The translations under genes were made by a program, and so were the position numbers. This document shows positions 10,447-19,687 of a DNA stretch of 64,000 nucleotides, in pieces. The first letter of the stretch is position 1, and every line of letters starts with the position of its first letter. The stretch comes from Mesorhizobium sp. PAMC28654 (GTDB lineage: Bacteria > Pseudomonadota > Alphaproteobacteria > Rhizobiales > Rhizobiaceae). The notes beneath the pieces were generated by a model. The model made no database searches. It saw only the letters and a list, made by a program, of their open reading frames with translations, and had not been told where the DNA came from. The stretch spans positions 4,030,001 through 4,094,000 of the forward strand of contig NZ_CP085135.1 in NCBI RefSeq assembly GCF_020616515.1, written 5' to 3'.

Positions 10447-11615
10447 ACCAGACATCTATATCCCGGTCGGCGGGCGGTTCCGTCGAAATGCCATCCGGGC
10501 CGGATCTCGTTGTGGTGGCGAACCAGAACAAGGGTGTGGAGCTGACCGTTGTCGTGCCCACACTGAACGAGCGCGCCAACATCGAGTTGCTGGTCGCCCG
10601 GCTGCATGAGGCGTTGCGGGGGATCGAATGGGAAGTCGTTTTTGTCGATGACGATTCGAAAGACGGGACGATCGCGGCGGTTCGCGACATCGCGGCCCAC
10701 GACCCCCGGGTTCGCGGCATCAGGCGCATCGGCCGGCGCGGTCTCGCCGGCGCCTGCCTCGAGGGCGCTCTGTCGAGTTCAGCTCCCATCGTCGCCATCA
10801 TGGACGGAGACCTCCAGCATGACGAGAAATGCCTGCCCAGGATGCTCGAGATCATGCGCGGCGGCGAAACCGATCTGGTTGTCGCCAGCCGGTATGGGAA
10901 CGCGGGGAGCGCCGGCAGCGGATTGAGCCGGCTGCGTTCGAGCGGCAGCCGGCTGGCGACGCGTCTTGCGCAATTGTTGTTAAAGACGCCGATCAACGAC
11001 CCGATGAGCGGGTTCTTCATGGTGCGCCGGGATATCGTCGAAACGGTCGCGCCACGGCTTTCGCAGCAGGGCTTCAAGATCCTGATGGACATCGCCGCGT
11101 CTTCGCCCAAGACCCTGCGCATTCGGGAAATCCCCTATGTGTTCGGTGCTCGTCTGCACGGGCAGAGCAAACTCGATTCCATGGTCGTGGCCGAATATCT
11201 GGGCCTGTTGATCGCCAAGGCGTCGGGCGACCTCATCTCGACGCGGTTCCTCGCCTTTGGCCTGGTCGGTTCGCTGGGCGTTCTGGTTCACCTGTTCGTC
11301 CTGCACGCGCTCTTGCCGGACGGCCTGCCCTTCGCCGCGGCCCAGACCATGGCCATGTTCACGGCAATGGCGTTCAACTACACGCTGAACAATGCCTTCA
11401 CCTACCGCGACAAGCGCCGGCGTGGCTGGCGCTTCCTGACCGGGTTCGTCATGTTCGCGGCGCTCTGCAGTTTTGGTGTCGTGGCGGGTGTTGGCGTATC
11501 GGCGCTGCTTTACACCAGCCCCTCGCGGTGGTGGGCGGCTGGACTTGCCGCCGCCGCCGTGGGCTCGGCGTGGAATTACATCACCAATTCCGCCATCACA
11601 TGGCGCACGCGCTAG
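10443..11615 (+). CDS. Polyprenyl-phosphate glycosyltransferase fused to a GtrA domain
   Basis: 390 residues. Residues about 30-255 are a GT2 dolichol-phosphate-mannose-synthase-like domain: LTVVVPTLNERANIELLV, the VFVDDDSKDGT nucleotide-sugar motif and the MDGDLQHDE metal motif. Residues about 265-388 are a four-helix GtrA domain (FLAFGLVGSLGVLVHLFVL; NYTLNNAFTYRDKR), thought to flip the lipid-linked sugar. The pair with the preceding GT39 gene makes a complete route: load sugar on the lipid, flip it, transfer it outside. The gene ends 6 bp from the stop of the convergent histidine kinase gene. Confidence 0.9.
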   Translation: MNQTSISRSAGGSVEMPSGPDLVVVANQNKGVELTVVVPTLNERANIELLVARLHEALRGIEWEVVFVDDDSKDGTIAAVRDIAAHDPRVRGIRRIGRRGLAGACLEGALSSSAPIVAIMDGDLQHDEKCLPRMLEIMRGGETDLVVASRYGNAGSAGSGLSRLRSSGSRLATRLAQLLLKTPINDPMSGFFMVRRDIVETVAPRLSQQGFKILMDIAASSPKTLRIREIPYVFGARLHGQSKLDSMVVAEYLGLLIAKASGDLISTRFLAFGLVGSLGVLVHLFVLHALLPDGLPFAAAQTMAMFTAMAFNYTLNNAFTYRDKRRRGWRFLTGFVMFAALCSFGVVAGVGVSALLYTSPSRWWAAGLAAAAVGSAWNYITNSAITWRTR

Positions 11616-11621
11616 GCCCGA

Positions 11622-12983
11622 TCAGGCCCTCGCTCTCGGGAAACTCACGATTATCCCCAGCCCGGGATGGCAATCCTCAAGGACGACGGTCGCCCCATGC
11701 AGATCGGCTATGGCCCGTACCAGGCTGAGGCCAAGTCCGCTGCCTGGCGTGGTTCGGCTGCTGTCGAGCCGGTAAAGCCGTTGGAACACCTTCTCGCGCT
11801 CCTCGGCTGGAATTCCAGGCCCGTTGTCGCTGACTTTCGCAAGAATGTGGTCAGCTTCCCCCGTCACGGACAATCCGATGACCGTGCCTTTGGGGCAGTG
11901 CCGCAGCGCGTTCTCGACGAGATTGGCGAACAGCTGCGTCAGCAGTTCGCGGTCGCCATGTATCTGGCTTCCGGCCTGAAGCGCCGTTGCCGACAGGGAC
12001 TTTCCGTCGTCCTCGGCCACATCGGCGTAGATTTCGGCGATGGTTTCCACCACCTCGCCGAGGTCCAGGTCGGTGAAGCGCGCCTTGCGCGCGCCAGCCT
12101 CGATCTGGGCGATGCGCAGCAGGGCGTCGAACGTCTCATTGATCTGGGCGCCTTCGGCTCGCGCTTCCGCCAGGTCGTCCGAAATCTCCTGGCCGAAACC
12201 CGTCTTCTGGGAGGCAACATCCAGGATCATCTGGAGACGGTTCAACGGCGTCTTCAGGTCATGCGCGATGTTGGCGCTGACCTGCCGCATACCGTCGACA
12301 AGCGCCGACAGTCGTTCGAGCGCGGCATTGACCTGGCTGGAAACGACGTCGATGTCGTCACCATTTCCGATCAGCGGGATGCGAGCGTCGAGCTTTCCAT
12401 GCGAAACGTCCACCATGGTCGCGGCAATTCCGTCGAGACGGCGCTGGACGCGCGAGGCCAGAAGAGCGCCGCCGGTCACGGCGAGGCCCGTGATGATGAG
12501 CGTTCCCCAGCCGAAACTCATCAGGACAATCGTCTCCAGCTCCTCGGTTTCCGAAAGGCTGAAGGCGACGGTCAGGTTGTTTGCGCCAACCGAACCGGAA
12601 TAGGCCCGGTATTCGACACCGGAGGGTGCGCCGGGCATTGCCGCCTTGAACAAGGAAAAGCCGTCGGGAAGGCCTGCCGCGGTAAAATTCCCGGCCAGGT
12701 GATTGCCGTCGGGACCGGTCAAGGAGAAAATCTGCTCCTTGATCGTGCTGAGCTTGGAATGGCTTTCGACCGTGGAAATCAGGTCTTCCAGGTCGCCATC
12801 GGCGTAAGTCGCCGCAACGACCGAATAGGTTTCGATGATCGTCTCGTCGAGCCGGTCGGCAAGGTCGGCACTCATCATCTGGTAAACGATGGCGCCCGAC
12901 AGCACGAAGGCAAGCACGAACAGGAATGCGAACGTCAAGGCAAGCCGGAATGGCGTGCTGCGAAGCAGGCTAAACCGGTGCAT
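11622..12983 (-). CDS. Sensor histidine kinase (HAMP type)
   Basis: 453 residues from ATG 12983; the longer open frame only runs antisense-like through the regulator gene. Two membrane segments (about residues 13-33 and 165-185) flank a periplasmic sensor of about 130 residues, followed by HAMP, the phosphoacceptor H-box (NIAHDLKTPLNRL), N-box (NLVENALRH), G1 (DNGPGIP) and G2 (GSGLGLSLV). Overlaps the end of the response-regulator gene by 14 bp, so the two are co-translated. The likely signal concerns the envelope, since the genes upstream code for a membrane protein and a secreted protein. Confidence 0.93.
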   Translation of the reverse strand: MHRFSLLRSTPFRLALTFAFLFVLAFVLSGAIVYQMMSADLADRLDETIIETYSVVAATYADGDLEDLISTVESHSKLSTIKEQIFSLTGPDGNHLAGNFTAAGLPDGFSLFKAAMPGAPSGVEYRAYSGSVGANNLTVAFSLSETEELETIVLMSFGWGTLIITGLAVTGGALLASRVQRRLDGIAATMVDVSHGKLDARIPLIGNGDDIDVVSSQVNAALERLSALVDGMRQVSANIAHDLKTPLNRLQMILDVASQKTGFGQEISDDLAEARAEGAQINETFDALLRIAQIEAGARKARFTDLDLGEVVETIAEIYADVAEDDGKSLSATALQAGSQIHGDRELLTQLFANLVENALRHCPKGTVIGLSVTGEADHILAKVSDNGPGIPAEEREKVFQRLYRLDSSRTTPGSGLGLSLVRAIADLHGATVVLEDCHPGLGIIVSFPRARA

Positions 12984-13647
12984 GCAGGCTGTAGCCGGTG
13001 TTGCGGACGGTATGGATGAGCGGGACCTCGAACGGCTTGTCGATCTTGGTGCGCAGCCGGCTGATATGGGTCTCGACCACGCTGGTCTTGGGATCGAAAT
13101 GGAAGTCCCAGACACGTTCCAGCAGCATGGTGCGGGTAATCACCCGTCCTTCGCCGCGCATCAGCACTTCCAGCAGGCTGAACTCGCGCGGCTGAAGCTC
13201 GATGGCGTGACCCTGTCGGGTGACACGGCGCATGATCAGATCCATCTCAAGGTCGGCGACCCGCAAAGTGGTCTTCTGCTCCTGCGCCGCCGGACGGCGG
13301 CCAAGTGCATTGATGCGAGCAAGCAGTTCGGAAAAAGCGAATGGCTTGACGAGATAGTCGTCGCCACCCGCTTCAAGTCCTTCAACGCGGTCGTCGACAC
13401 CGCCGATCGATGTCAGGAAGATTGTCGGCGTGCGCACACCGGCGGCGCGGATCGCCTTGATCATGGACAGGCCGTCCAGGCCGGGGATCATCCGGTCCGC
13501 TATGATCACGTCATAGGCCCCGCGTGTCGCGGCAAACAGGGCGTCATGCCCGTTGCGCAGAAGATCACAGACATGACCGGTCTCGCTCAGGCCTTTCATG
13601 ACATAATCGGCCGTTCGCGGGTCGTCCTCAATGAGAAGAAGGCGCAT
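12970..13647 (-). CDS. OmpR-family response regulator
   Basis: 225 residues. Receiver domain 1-115 with acidic pair EDD near the N-terminus, phosphoacceptor aspartate in IIADRMIPGLDG (position about 51), and the switch lysine in LVKPFAF. C-terminal winged helix of the OmpR/PhoB type (ELQPREFSLLEVLMR ... VVETHISRLRTKID). Closest by eye to the CusR/TctD group. It precedes and overlaps the kinase gene. 104 bp separate it from the COG4705 gene upstream on the same strand. Confidence 0.94.
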   Translation of the reverse strand: MRLLLIEDDPRTADYVMKGLSETGHVCDLLRNGHDALFAATRGAYDVIIADRMIPGLDGLSMIKAIRAAGVRTPTIFLTSIGGVDDRVEGLEAGGDDYLVKPFAFSELLARINALGRRPAAQEQKTTLRVADLEMDLIMRRVTRQGHAIELQPREFSLLEVLMRGEGRVITRTMLLERVWDFHFDPKTSVVETHISRLRTKIDKPFEVPLIHTVRNTGYSLHAPV

Positions 13648-13751
13648 GATCGTTCCGGTCCGTTGCCGATGCTTTGTCGAAACGCGATGCTAGCATCGGC
13701 AAACACAGGTTCCTAGGATATCCGGTGGGCCCTGTCCTGACGTGTCTTGCC

Positions 13752-14543
13752 TCAATCGGATTCAAGCAGGATGTCCTCGATCTCGTCGGCGTCCTTCTTC
13801 AACGTCATGTAGAGGACGAGGGCGGCAATGCAGCCAAGGAAGGCCAGGCTGGTAAAAGTCGTTCCCCAGCCCAGGCCGCCATACTCGACCGGCTGCGAGA
13901 GCAGGTCGCCGAACGAGGCGCCGAGCGGCCGGGTCAGGATATAGGCAAGCCAGAAGGCGAGGATGCCGTTGAGCTTGAGGACATAGTAGGCAAAGGCAAT
14001 GAGCGCGATCACGCCGCCAAACAAAAGGCCGGTGGTCAGATAGCCCATGTCGAAGCTTTCCGCGACCAGATCTCCAGCGGCGGTCCCCAGCGAGAAGGTG
14101 AAGAGGATCGCCAGCCAGTAGAAGATCTCGCGTTTCGTCGTGTGGATGGTGTGGATCGACAGCGTTCTTTCGCTGGCGTACCAGATCGCGAATGTCGCGG
14201 CGAGCAAGACGCTGAACACGATCGTTGTCGTCTGCAGGCGTACGCCGAAATTGTCGACGAGATTGTCGGTGATCAGGGTGCCGACGACACTTACGAGCAC
14301 GACCGCCAGCCAGTAGGCCCAGGGTATGTAACGTTTCTGGGCAAACTGAAGGATGAGGGCGATGATCAGGACACCGGTCATCATCAGCGATGTGACCGTC
14401 AGGCCAAGACCAAGATTGACGGCGAGGTAGTCCGCCGCCGTTTCACCCATGGTCACGGCCATGAGCTTGATCAGCCAGAAATCGGCGGTGACATTCGGAA
14501 CCCGGTTGAGAGGTGGTGCGATGCGTTGGGTGGGTGAGAGCAT
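13752..14543 (-). CDS. COG4705-family multispanning membrane protein
   Basis: 263 residues from ATG 14543, with about eight hydrophobic segments and an acidic C-terminal tail (KKDADEIEDILLESD). The sequence is an internal duplication in appearance: KLMAVTMGETAADYLAVNLGLGL in the first half corresponds to TFSLGTAAGDLVAESFDMGYL in the second. COG4705 proteins are uncharacterised membrane-anchored proteins common in Rhizobiales and often near two-component systems; a transport or metal/acid-stress role has been suggested by context only. It lies between a small secreted protein gene and the response regulator, all on one strand. Confidence 0.8.
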   Translation of the reverse strand: MLSPTQRIAPPLNRVPNVTADFWLIKLMAVTMGETAADYLAVNLGLGLTVTSLMMTGVLIIALILQFAQKRYIPWAYWLAVVLVSVVGTLITDNLVDNFGVRLQTTTIVFSVLLAATFAIWYASERTLSIHTIHTTKREIFYWLAILFTFSLGTAAGDLVAESFDMGYLTTGLLFGGVIALIAFAYYVLKLNGILAFWLAYILTRPLGASFGDLLSQPVEYGGLGWGTTFTSLAFLGCIAALVLYMTLKKDADEIEDILLESD

Positions 14544-14578
14544 GGCCGGTGTCCTGTCCTCGAGGATATTGAGCGGGC

Positions 14579-14836
14579 TTACTTGCCCATGACCTTCATG
14601 GCTTGAGCGAAAAAGTCGTCGGCGCGCTTGTCGTCGTCGGCGTTGCAGCGCTCGATGCCCTTGGTTTCGAGATCCGAAACCTTGGCCTTGTCCGCGACAT
14701 CGAGCTTCGCGGTGGCTTCCGCGGCCCGCAGCGCCTTGAGCGCGTCCTCGCAGGGCGTCGGCGCGGCGAATGCGGAAGCAATCGGATTGGTGATGGCAAT
14801 GGTGCCGAGGGCGAGGGCAATAATAAGCTTTTTCAT
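14579..14836 (-). CDS. Small secreted protein of unknown function
   Basis: 85 residues. Start ATG 14836, chosen for the AAGGAAA ribosome site just upstream and because it begins a clear signal peptide (MKKLIIALALGTIAITNPIA, cleavage likely at AFA-AP near residue 25). The mature part is about 60 residues, helical and highly charged, with two cysteines (in TPCEDAL and ERCNADD) that could form a disulfide in the periplasm. No family recognised. Its place at the head of a two-component operon resembles small periplasmic accessory proteins such as CpxP, but there is no visible sequence similarity to support that. Confidence 0.72.
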   Translation of the reverse strand: MKKLIIALALGTIAITNPIASAFAAPTPCEDALKALRAAEATAKLDVADKAKVSDLETKGIERCNADDDKRADDFFAQAMKVMGK

Positions 14837-15343
14837 CGGAAGTTTCCTTGTCTGGCGCCGGATCCCGGCGACACTGAGCAATGCCGGCGAGGGCGAAATC
14901 TCGCCGGCATCCGCACAATAGGGACGTGAAATCACCTCCGTCTTTCCGGCGGCTTACAGTTTCGTAAAGATGGATACGAGGGGAAGGGAGCCACAAAGCA
15001 GACCGCTGTCGGGTCGCGCATGGCGAGCTGGTTTGCGGATTGCCCGGATTTGTTTTCAGCCAGATGCGCAAGCAGCAAAAGTGACGCAAGAATATTTCAA
15101 GTGAGGGCGATTTCCCGCCAAATTCATTTACCCTCTATTGATCAGCGCCGCGTCACGCGGCGAACGGCATCGGTCAGGATGACGAGGAGCCCACCACGAG
15201 AAGAATGCAGCCCACTGCCGAAGGCTTGACCGCCGTGATTGAGCTTCCGACCATATCGATGGGCATGTAGGCACGCAGGCGCTTGTAGTTATTCGGCTAA
15301 TTAATTGAAGCGTGTGCTGCCGTGGCATCAGTCGAGAAGGAAA
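14837..15343. other. 507-bp gene-free stretch
   Basis: No convincing gene on either strand: the open frames here are short, lack ribosome sites and have atypical composition. The part nearest 14837 must hold the promoter of the secreted-protein operon. A relatively A/T-rich part runs from about 15060 to 15140 and another from 15285 to 15305. No repeat, hairpin or operator stood out. Confidence 0.6.
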
Positions 15344-16648
15344 TCAGACGCGACCAAGTCCGTCAAGCACCCTGTAATACTGGCTGACGGCGAAGACCCC
15401 GACCTTGCGCAGGGCATGCAGTGCGTAGGGGTCTGGCGTGGTCACCGGGAAGGGCAGGTCGGCCGGTTCGGTTCCGGTCGCAAGGCTGGACAGCAGCTTG
15501 CCGATGGCCGTGCATGTGGCGACACCGCGACCGTTGCAGCCAAGTGCCGTGAACAGGCCGGGAGCCAGCACGTGGATGTGCGGCATCGTGTCCTTGGTGA
15601 TGGCAACCTTGCCGCTCCACACGAACGCGATCGGCGCATTCGCCGCCTGTGGGAAGGTGCGGGCAAGCGCTGCCTTCAACGGTGCCGCGTCGCTCATCGT
15701 CGGATTGTCGTCGACGGGGGAGCGGCCGCCCATGATCAGCCGGCCCTCGTGGCCCAGGCGAAAATAGAGCAGCAGCCGGCGCGTGTCGGCAACGCCCTGG
15801 CCGCCCGGCAGGATGGTCTCGCGTACCGCCGGCGCCAGCGGCTGCGTGGCGATCTGGAAGCTGGTGACGGGAATGACGGTCTGGCGAAGTCCGGGCCAGA
15901 TATCTCCGGTATAGGCGTTCGTGGCCAGGATCACCTTTCGCGCACGGACGCTGCCCTGGCCCAGCTCCAGCGTCCAGCCCTTGCTCGTCGAACTCAGCCC
16001 GAGCACCGGCGCATTCGCCAGGATTGTAGCGCCTTGCGACATCGCGGCTGCCGCCAGCCCGCGCGCATAGCTGAGTGGCTGCAGCACGCCGCCGCGTGGA
16101 TCGAACCAGCCGCCATGATAGGCATCGGGCGACGAGCCGGTCAGCGTCGCCATTGCCTGGCGATCGAGCAGGCGGGCCCCGACGCCGCGCGCATGCCATT
16201 GGCGAAAGCGCGGCGTCACGATCTCCTCGAAAGCCCTGACGCCATGCGCGCCCTGGATCCAGCCGCTGCGCCTGGCGTGGCAGTCGATGCCGTATTTCTC
16301 GATGATGTCGAAGACCAGGTCGGCCGCGCCGCCGATTGTCCTGGTGATGGCGGTGCCCAGCGCGTGACCGAATTTGGCTTCGAGCTTGTCGGGATCGTGC
16401 TTCAGTCCGGCGATGATCTGGCCGCCATTGCGCCCCGAAGCCCCCCAGCCGGGCTCGCTGGCTTCGACCACCACCACCTTCTTGCCGGCCTGCGACAGGT
16501 GCAGCGCGGCGCCGAGACCGGTATAGCCGGCGCCGACGATGGCGACGTCGGCAACAATGTCGCCCTTCGCCCGGGAATACTGCGGAGCAGGGGTCGCGGT
16601 CGCCGCCCAAAGGCTGGCTGGCAGGGCGAAGGGGCCGGCGGCGGGCAT
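15344..16648 (-). CDS. FAD-dependent amine/amino-acid oxidase (PuuB/DAO family)
   Basis: 434 residues from ATG 16648, seven bases after GGGAGAG; a TTG five codons upstream is less likely. FAD-binding DVAIVGAGYTGLGAALHL, the GASGRNGGQ motif typical of gamma-glutamylputrescine-oxidase-like enzymes, and a C-terminal APGLFTALGCNGRGV flavin-contact segment. Such enzymes oxidise a secondary amine or D/L-amino acid to an imine with O2 or another acceptor. It is the last gene of the operon that carries a Pot-type importer and two acyl-CoA enzymes, so it probably acts on the imported amine or on a product of it. Confidence 0.85.
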   Translation of the reverse strand: MPAAGPFALPASLWAATATPAPQYSRAKGDIVADVAIVGAGYTGLGAALHLSQAGKKVVVVEASEPGWGASGRNGGQIIAGLKHDPDKLEAKFGHALGTAITRTIGGAADLVFDIIEKYGIDCHARRSGWIQGAHGVRAFEEIVTPRFRQWHARGVGARLLDRQAMATLTGSSPDAYHGGWFDPRGGVLQPLSYARGLAAAAMSQGATILANAPVLGLSSTSKGWTLELGQGSVRARKVILATNAYTGDIWPGLRQTVIPVTSFQIATQPLAPAVRETILPGGQGVADTRRLLLYFRLGHEGRLIMGGRSPVDDNPTMSDAAPLKAALARTFPQAANAPIAFVWSGKVAITKDTMPHIHVLAPGLFTALGCNGRGVATCTAIGKLLSSLATGTEPADLPFPVTTPDPYALHALRKVGVFAVSQYYRVLDGLGRV

Positions 16649-16726
16649 GGATGGCTCTCCCAAAGGGCATTTGACGGTAAGCGCTCCGGCAAGCGAGATG
16701 CCGGAGCGCCAAGACTTTGCCTCAGG

Positions 16727-17779
16727 TCACTCCAGCATCAGCTGGTTCCACTTTTCCTCATAGGCGACGGAGTATTTGTCGGCTTCGCCCTCGTTGAGGA
16801 TCAGCATGTCCTTGATGTTGTCGGGCGACATGACGAGGATTTTCTTGGTCTCGGCGTTGGCGCCTGATGTCGCGGTGCTGAGCACGGGTCCATAGGTCTT
16901 GAGGGCAAGCAGCTTTGCCTGCTGCGGTTCGGCAAGCGCGAAGTTGATGGCCTCGTGCGCCAGATCCACATTGGGCGATCCCTTGGGGATGACCCACCAA
17001 TTGGCCCAGGCGATGCCGTCCTTGTAGGTGAAGCCGACGGGTGCGCCTTCGGCTTCAGCGGCGAGCACGCGGCCGCTCCAGGCCGAGGACAGCGCCAGCT
17101 CTCCCGACGACAGCAGTTGCGGCGGCTGCGCGCCGGTGCCCCACCAGACCGAGACATGCGGCTTCAGCTCCTTGATCTTGGCCATCGCCATGTCGGCCTT
17201 CTCGGTGGTGTAGGGAAACACTTCCGACGGCTTCACGCCGGAAGCCAGAAGGGCGGCTTCGTAATTGTAGTAGAAGAAGCGGTAGAGGCCGCGCGGCCCG
17301 GGGAAGCGTTTCACATCCCAGAAGTCGGCCCAGGATTGCGGGCCTGCATCTGGAAACGCCGTCTTCGACCATGCGATTACCGTGGCGCCGGTCGAGGTGG
17401 CGATGCCATTCGGGGCGACCCAGCCTTTTTCAAGTGCCGAGGCATTGGGGATCTTCGACACATCGATCGGCTCGAGAAAACCCTCATTGCCACCTTGCCA
17501 CACGGTGCGGCCGCCGACGTCGACGAGGTCCCATTCGACGGCCTTGGCCTGGACCATGGCCTTGATCTTGGCTGTCTCGGTCGGCGAGGTGTTGATGACG
17601 TCGATGCCCTTGAGCTGGCCGAACGGATCGATGAACGCCGCCTTTTCGGCATTCGACAGGGCGCCGCCCCAGGAGGTGAAGGTGAAGGGCCGGCCGGCAG
17701 CGTTGGCCAGCTTGGGAAGACCCGTCGCACCGGCCAGCAGGCCGCCCGCTGCCGTCAGAAGGAAAGTACGCCTATGCAT
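16727..17779 (-). CDS. Pot-type ABC transporter substrate-binding protein
   Basis: 350 residues from ATG 17779 with a twin-arginine-like signal (MHRRTFLLTAAGGLLAGATG; cleavage near NA-AGRP). The mature protein is a PotD/spermidine-putrescine-type binding protein (FTFTSWGGALSNAEKAAF; WDLVDVGGRTVWQG). It captures the substrate in the periplasm for the permease pair encoded upstream. The start overlaps the ATPase stop by 8 bp. The ligand cannot be named; this family binds polyamines, other small cationic amines and some organic acids. Confidence 0.88.
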   Translation of the reverse strand: MHRRTFLLTAAGGLLAGATGLPKLANAAGRPFTFTSWGGALSNAEKAAFIDPFGQLKGIDVINTSPTETAKIKAMVQAKAVEWDLVDVGGRTVWQGGNEGFLEPIDVSKIPNASALEKGWVAPNGIATSTGATVIAWSKTAFPDAGPQSWADFWDVKRFPGPRGLYRFFYYNYEAALLASGVKPSEVFPYTTEKADMAMAKIKELKPHVSVWWGTGAQPPQLLSSGELALSSAWSGRVLAAEAEGAPVGFTYKDGIAWANWWVIPKGSPNVDLAHEAINFALAEPQQAKLLALKTYGPVLSTATSGANAETKKILVMSPDNIKDMLILNEGEADKYSVAYEEKWNQLMLE

Positions 17780-18890
17780 CAGCTTTCTCCGTTTTGGTGG
17801 GTTTTGGTGGGGTATGAGGAACGGCACGGACATTGCCCGGCTTCCACGACACATGGACCCTGGCGCCGGCCTGCAATGTCCGGTCGGTGATCTGGCGGGC
17901 CGCGAGCGTCTGACCGCTCTCCAGCCTGAGGGTGAGCTGGGTGAGTTCGCCGAGATAGATCACCTCGACGATCTCGGCGACGACGCCGTCGCCGCCTTGG
18001 CCGAGCTCGACATGTTCCGGCCGGATCAGCAGCCGCGCCGGCTCGCCGGGCACTGTCCCCGGCGCTGCCTCGACGGCAATTGTCCTGCTGAATGCCTCGA
18101 CATCGACCGAGGCCTGGCCGCCGGAGGTGGAGAGAACACGCACCGGCAACAGATTGGACTCGCCGATGAAGCCGGCGACGAAGGCGTTGACGGGGCGGTC
18201 ATAGAGATCGTCGACCGTCCCCAACTGCTGGATGCGGCCGCTGTCCATCACCGCGATGCGGTCGGACAGCACCAGTGCCTCCTCCTGGTCGTGGGTGACA
18301 TAGATGGTGGTGCGGCCAAGGCGTTGGTGAAGTCGGCGCAATTCGAGCTGAACCGAGCGGCGGAGCTGCTTGTCGAGCGCGCCAAGCGGTTCGTCCATCA
18401 GCAGCACGTCGGGTTCGATGACCAGCGCACGGGCCAGCGCCACGCGCTGCTGCTGTCCGCCCGACAGTTGCTGGATCGGCCGGTCGGCGAAGCCGTCGAG
18501 CCGCATCAGGGCGAGGATTTCAGCGACCTTTCCAGCAATGTCAGCTTTCGTTAGCCGGCGTACTGTCAGGCCATAGGCGACGTTCTCGCCGACGCTCATG
18601 TGCGGGAACAATGCGTAGTTCTGGAAGACCATGCCGATGTTGCGATGGCGGGCGGGCGTGTGCGTCACGTCGCGCTCGCCGATGCGGATTTCGCCCGCCG
18701 TCGGCTCGATATAGCCGGCAGTGAGGTTGAGCAGCGTCGTCTTGCCCGAGCCCGAGGGGCCAAGCAGCGTCAGGAACTCGCCGGCGTTCACATCAAGGTT
18801 TGTGGGTTCCAGCGCCTTGAAGCTTCCATAGTTCTTCGACAGGCCGGCAAGCCGCAGCGGCAGTCCTGATTGGTTCCCCGGCTTGATCAT
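17772..18890 (-). CDS. Pot-type ABC transporter ATP-binding protein
   Basis: 372 residues from ATG 18890 (ATGA overlap with the permease stop). Walker A GPSGSGKTTLLN, Q-loop VFQNYALFPH, signature LSGGQQQRVALARAL, Walker B VLLMDEPLGALD, H-loop THDQEEAL, then a C-terminal TOBE/OB regulatory domain from about residue 270. It powers the importer made of the two permeases below. Confidence 0.94.
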   Translation of the reverse strand: MIKPGNQSGLPLRLAGLSKNYGSFKALEPTNLDVNAGEFLTLLGPSGSGKTTLLNLTAGYIEPTAGEIRIGERDVTHTPARHRNIGMVFQNYALFPHMSVGENVAYGLTVRRLTKADIAGKVAEILALMRLDGFADRPIQQLSGGQQQRVALARALVIEPDVLLMDEPLGALDKQLRRSVQLELRRLHQRLGRTTIYVTHDQEEALVLSDRIAVMDSGRIQQLGTVDDLYDRPVNAFVAGFIGESNLLPVRVLSTSGGQASVDVEAFSRTIAVEAAPGTVPGEPARLLIRPEHVELGQGGDGVVAEIVEVIYLGELTQLTLRLESGQTLAARQITDRTLQAGARVHVSWKPGNVRAVPHTPPKPTKTEKADA

Positions 18891-19687
18891 TGGGCCCGGC
18901 CTCCGGTCCTGCTGCTGACAATCTGCGCCAAGGCGAACAGCACGATCGCAAGCGCGATCATCACGGTCGCGGCGACGGCGATGACCGGGGTGAATTCCAG
19001 CCGGATCGATTCCCAGATCTTCACCGGCAGCGTCTTCGAGGAATAGCCGGCCATGAACACGGCGACGATCACCTCGTCGAAAGAGGTGATGAAGGAGAAG
19101 ATGGCGCCGCCGACAATACCGGGCACGATGTTCGGCAAGGTGACGGTGCGAAAGATCGTCCATGGCCCGGCGCCGAGGCCGGCCGCCGCCTTCAGCCAGT
19201 TGTCGTCGACGGCGCGCAAGGCGATGCCAACATTGATGACCACGAAAGGCAGCGCCAGCAAGGCATGGCCAAGGCTCATGCCGAGGATGGTGCCGCTGAG
19301 GCCGACATCGAGCGCGCTGCGGTAGAGTGCCACGGCGGTGACGATGACCGGCACGATCATCGGCGCCAGGAACAGTCCGGTGACGATGGTGCGCAGGCGG
19401 CCGTCGATCCGGCGCAGGCCGATCGCCGCCAGTGTTCCAAGCACCACGGCGATCACCGTCGCCAGCGTCGCGACCTCGATGCTGTTGAACAGGGAGCTGC
19501 GCCATTCGGGATCGGCGAGGAAGCGCTCGTACCAGACATCGGACCAGGCACGCGGCGGCAAATAGATGAAGCTCGCCTTGTTGAAGGAGGCCGGAACCAC
19601 CGCGAGGATCGGCAGCACCAGGAAGGCCAGGACCAGGCTGGCCCCGGCATTGGCGGCGATGCGCAGCAAAAGCGGCAGCCTGTTCAT
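18887..19687 (-). CDS. Pot-type ABC transporter permease (PotC-like)
   Basis: 266 residues, six predicted membrane helices. The EAA-type coupling loop is visible as AAAGLGAGPWTIFRTVTLPNI. It overlaps its neighbours by 4 bp on each side (ATGA on both), showing tight co-translation with the ATPase and the PotB-like permease. Confidence 0.92.
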   Translation of the reverse strand: MNRLPLLLRIAANAGASLVLAFLVLPILAVVPASFNKASFIYLPPRAWSDVWYERFLADPEWRSSLFNSIEVATLATVIAVVLGTLAAIGLRRIDGRLRTIVTGLFLAPMIVPVIVTAVALYRSALDVGLSGTILGMSLGHALLALPFVVINVGIALRAVDDNWLKAAAGLGAGPWTIFRTVTLPNIVPGIVGGAIFSFITSFDEVIVAVFMAGYSSKTLPVKIWESIRLEFTPVIAVAATVMIALAIVLFALAQIVSSRTGGRAQ

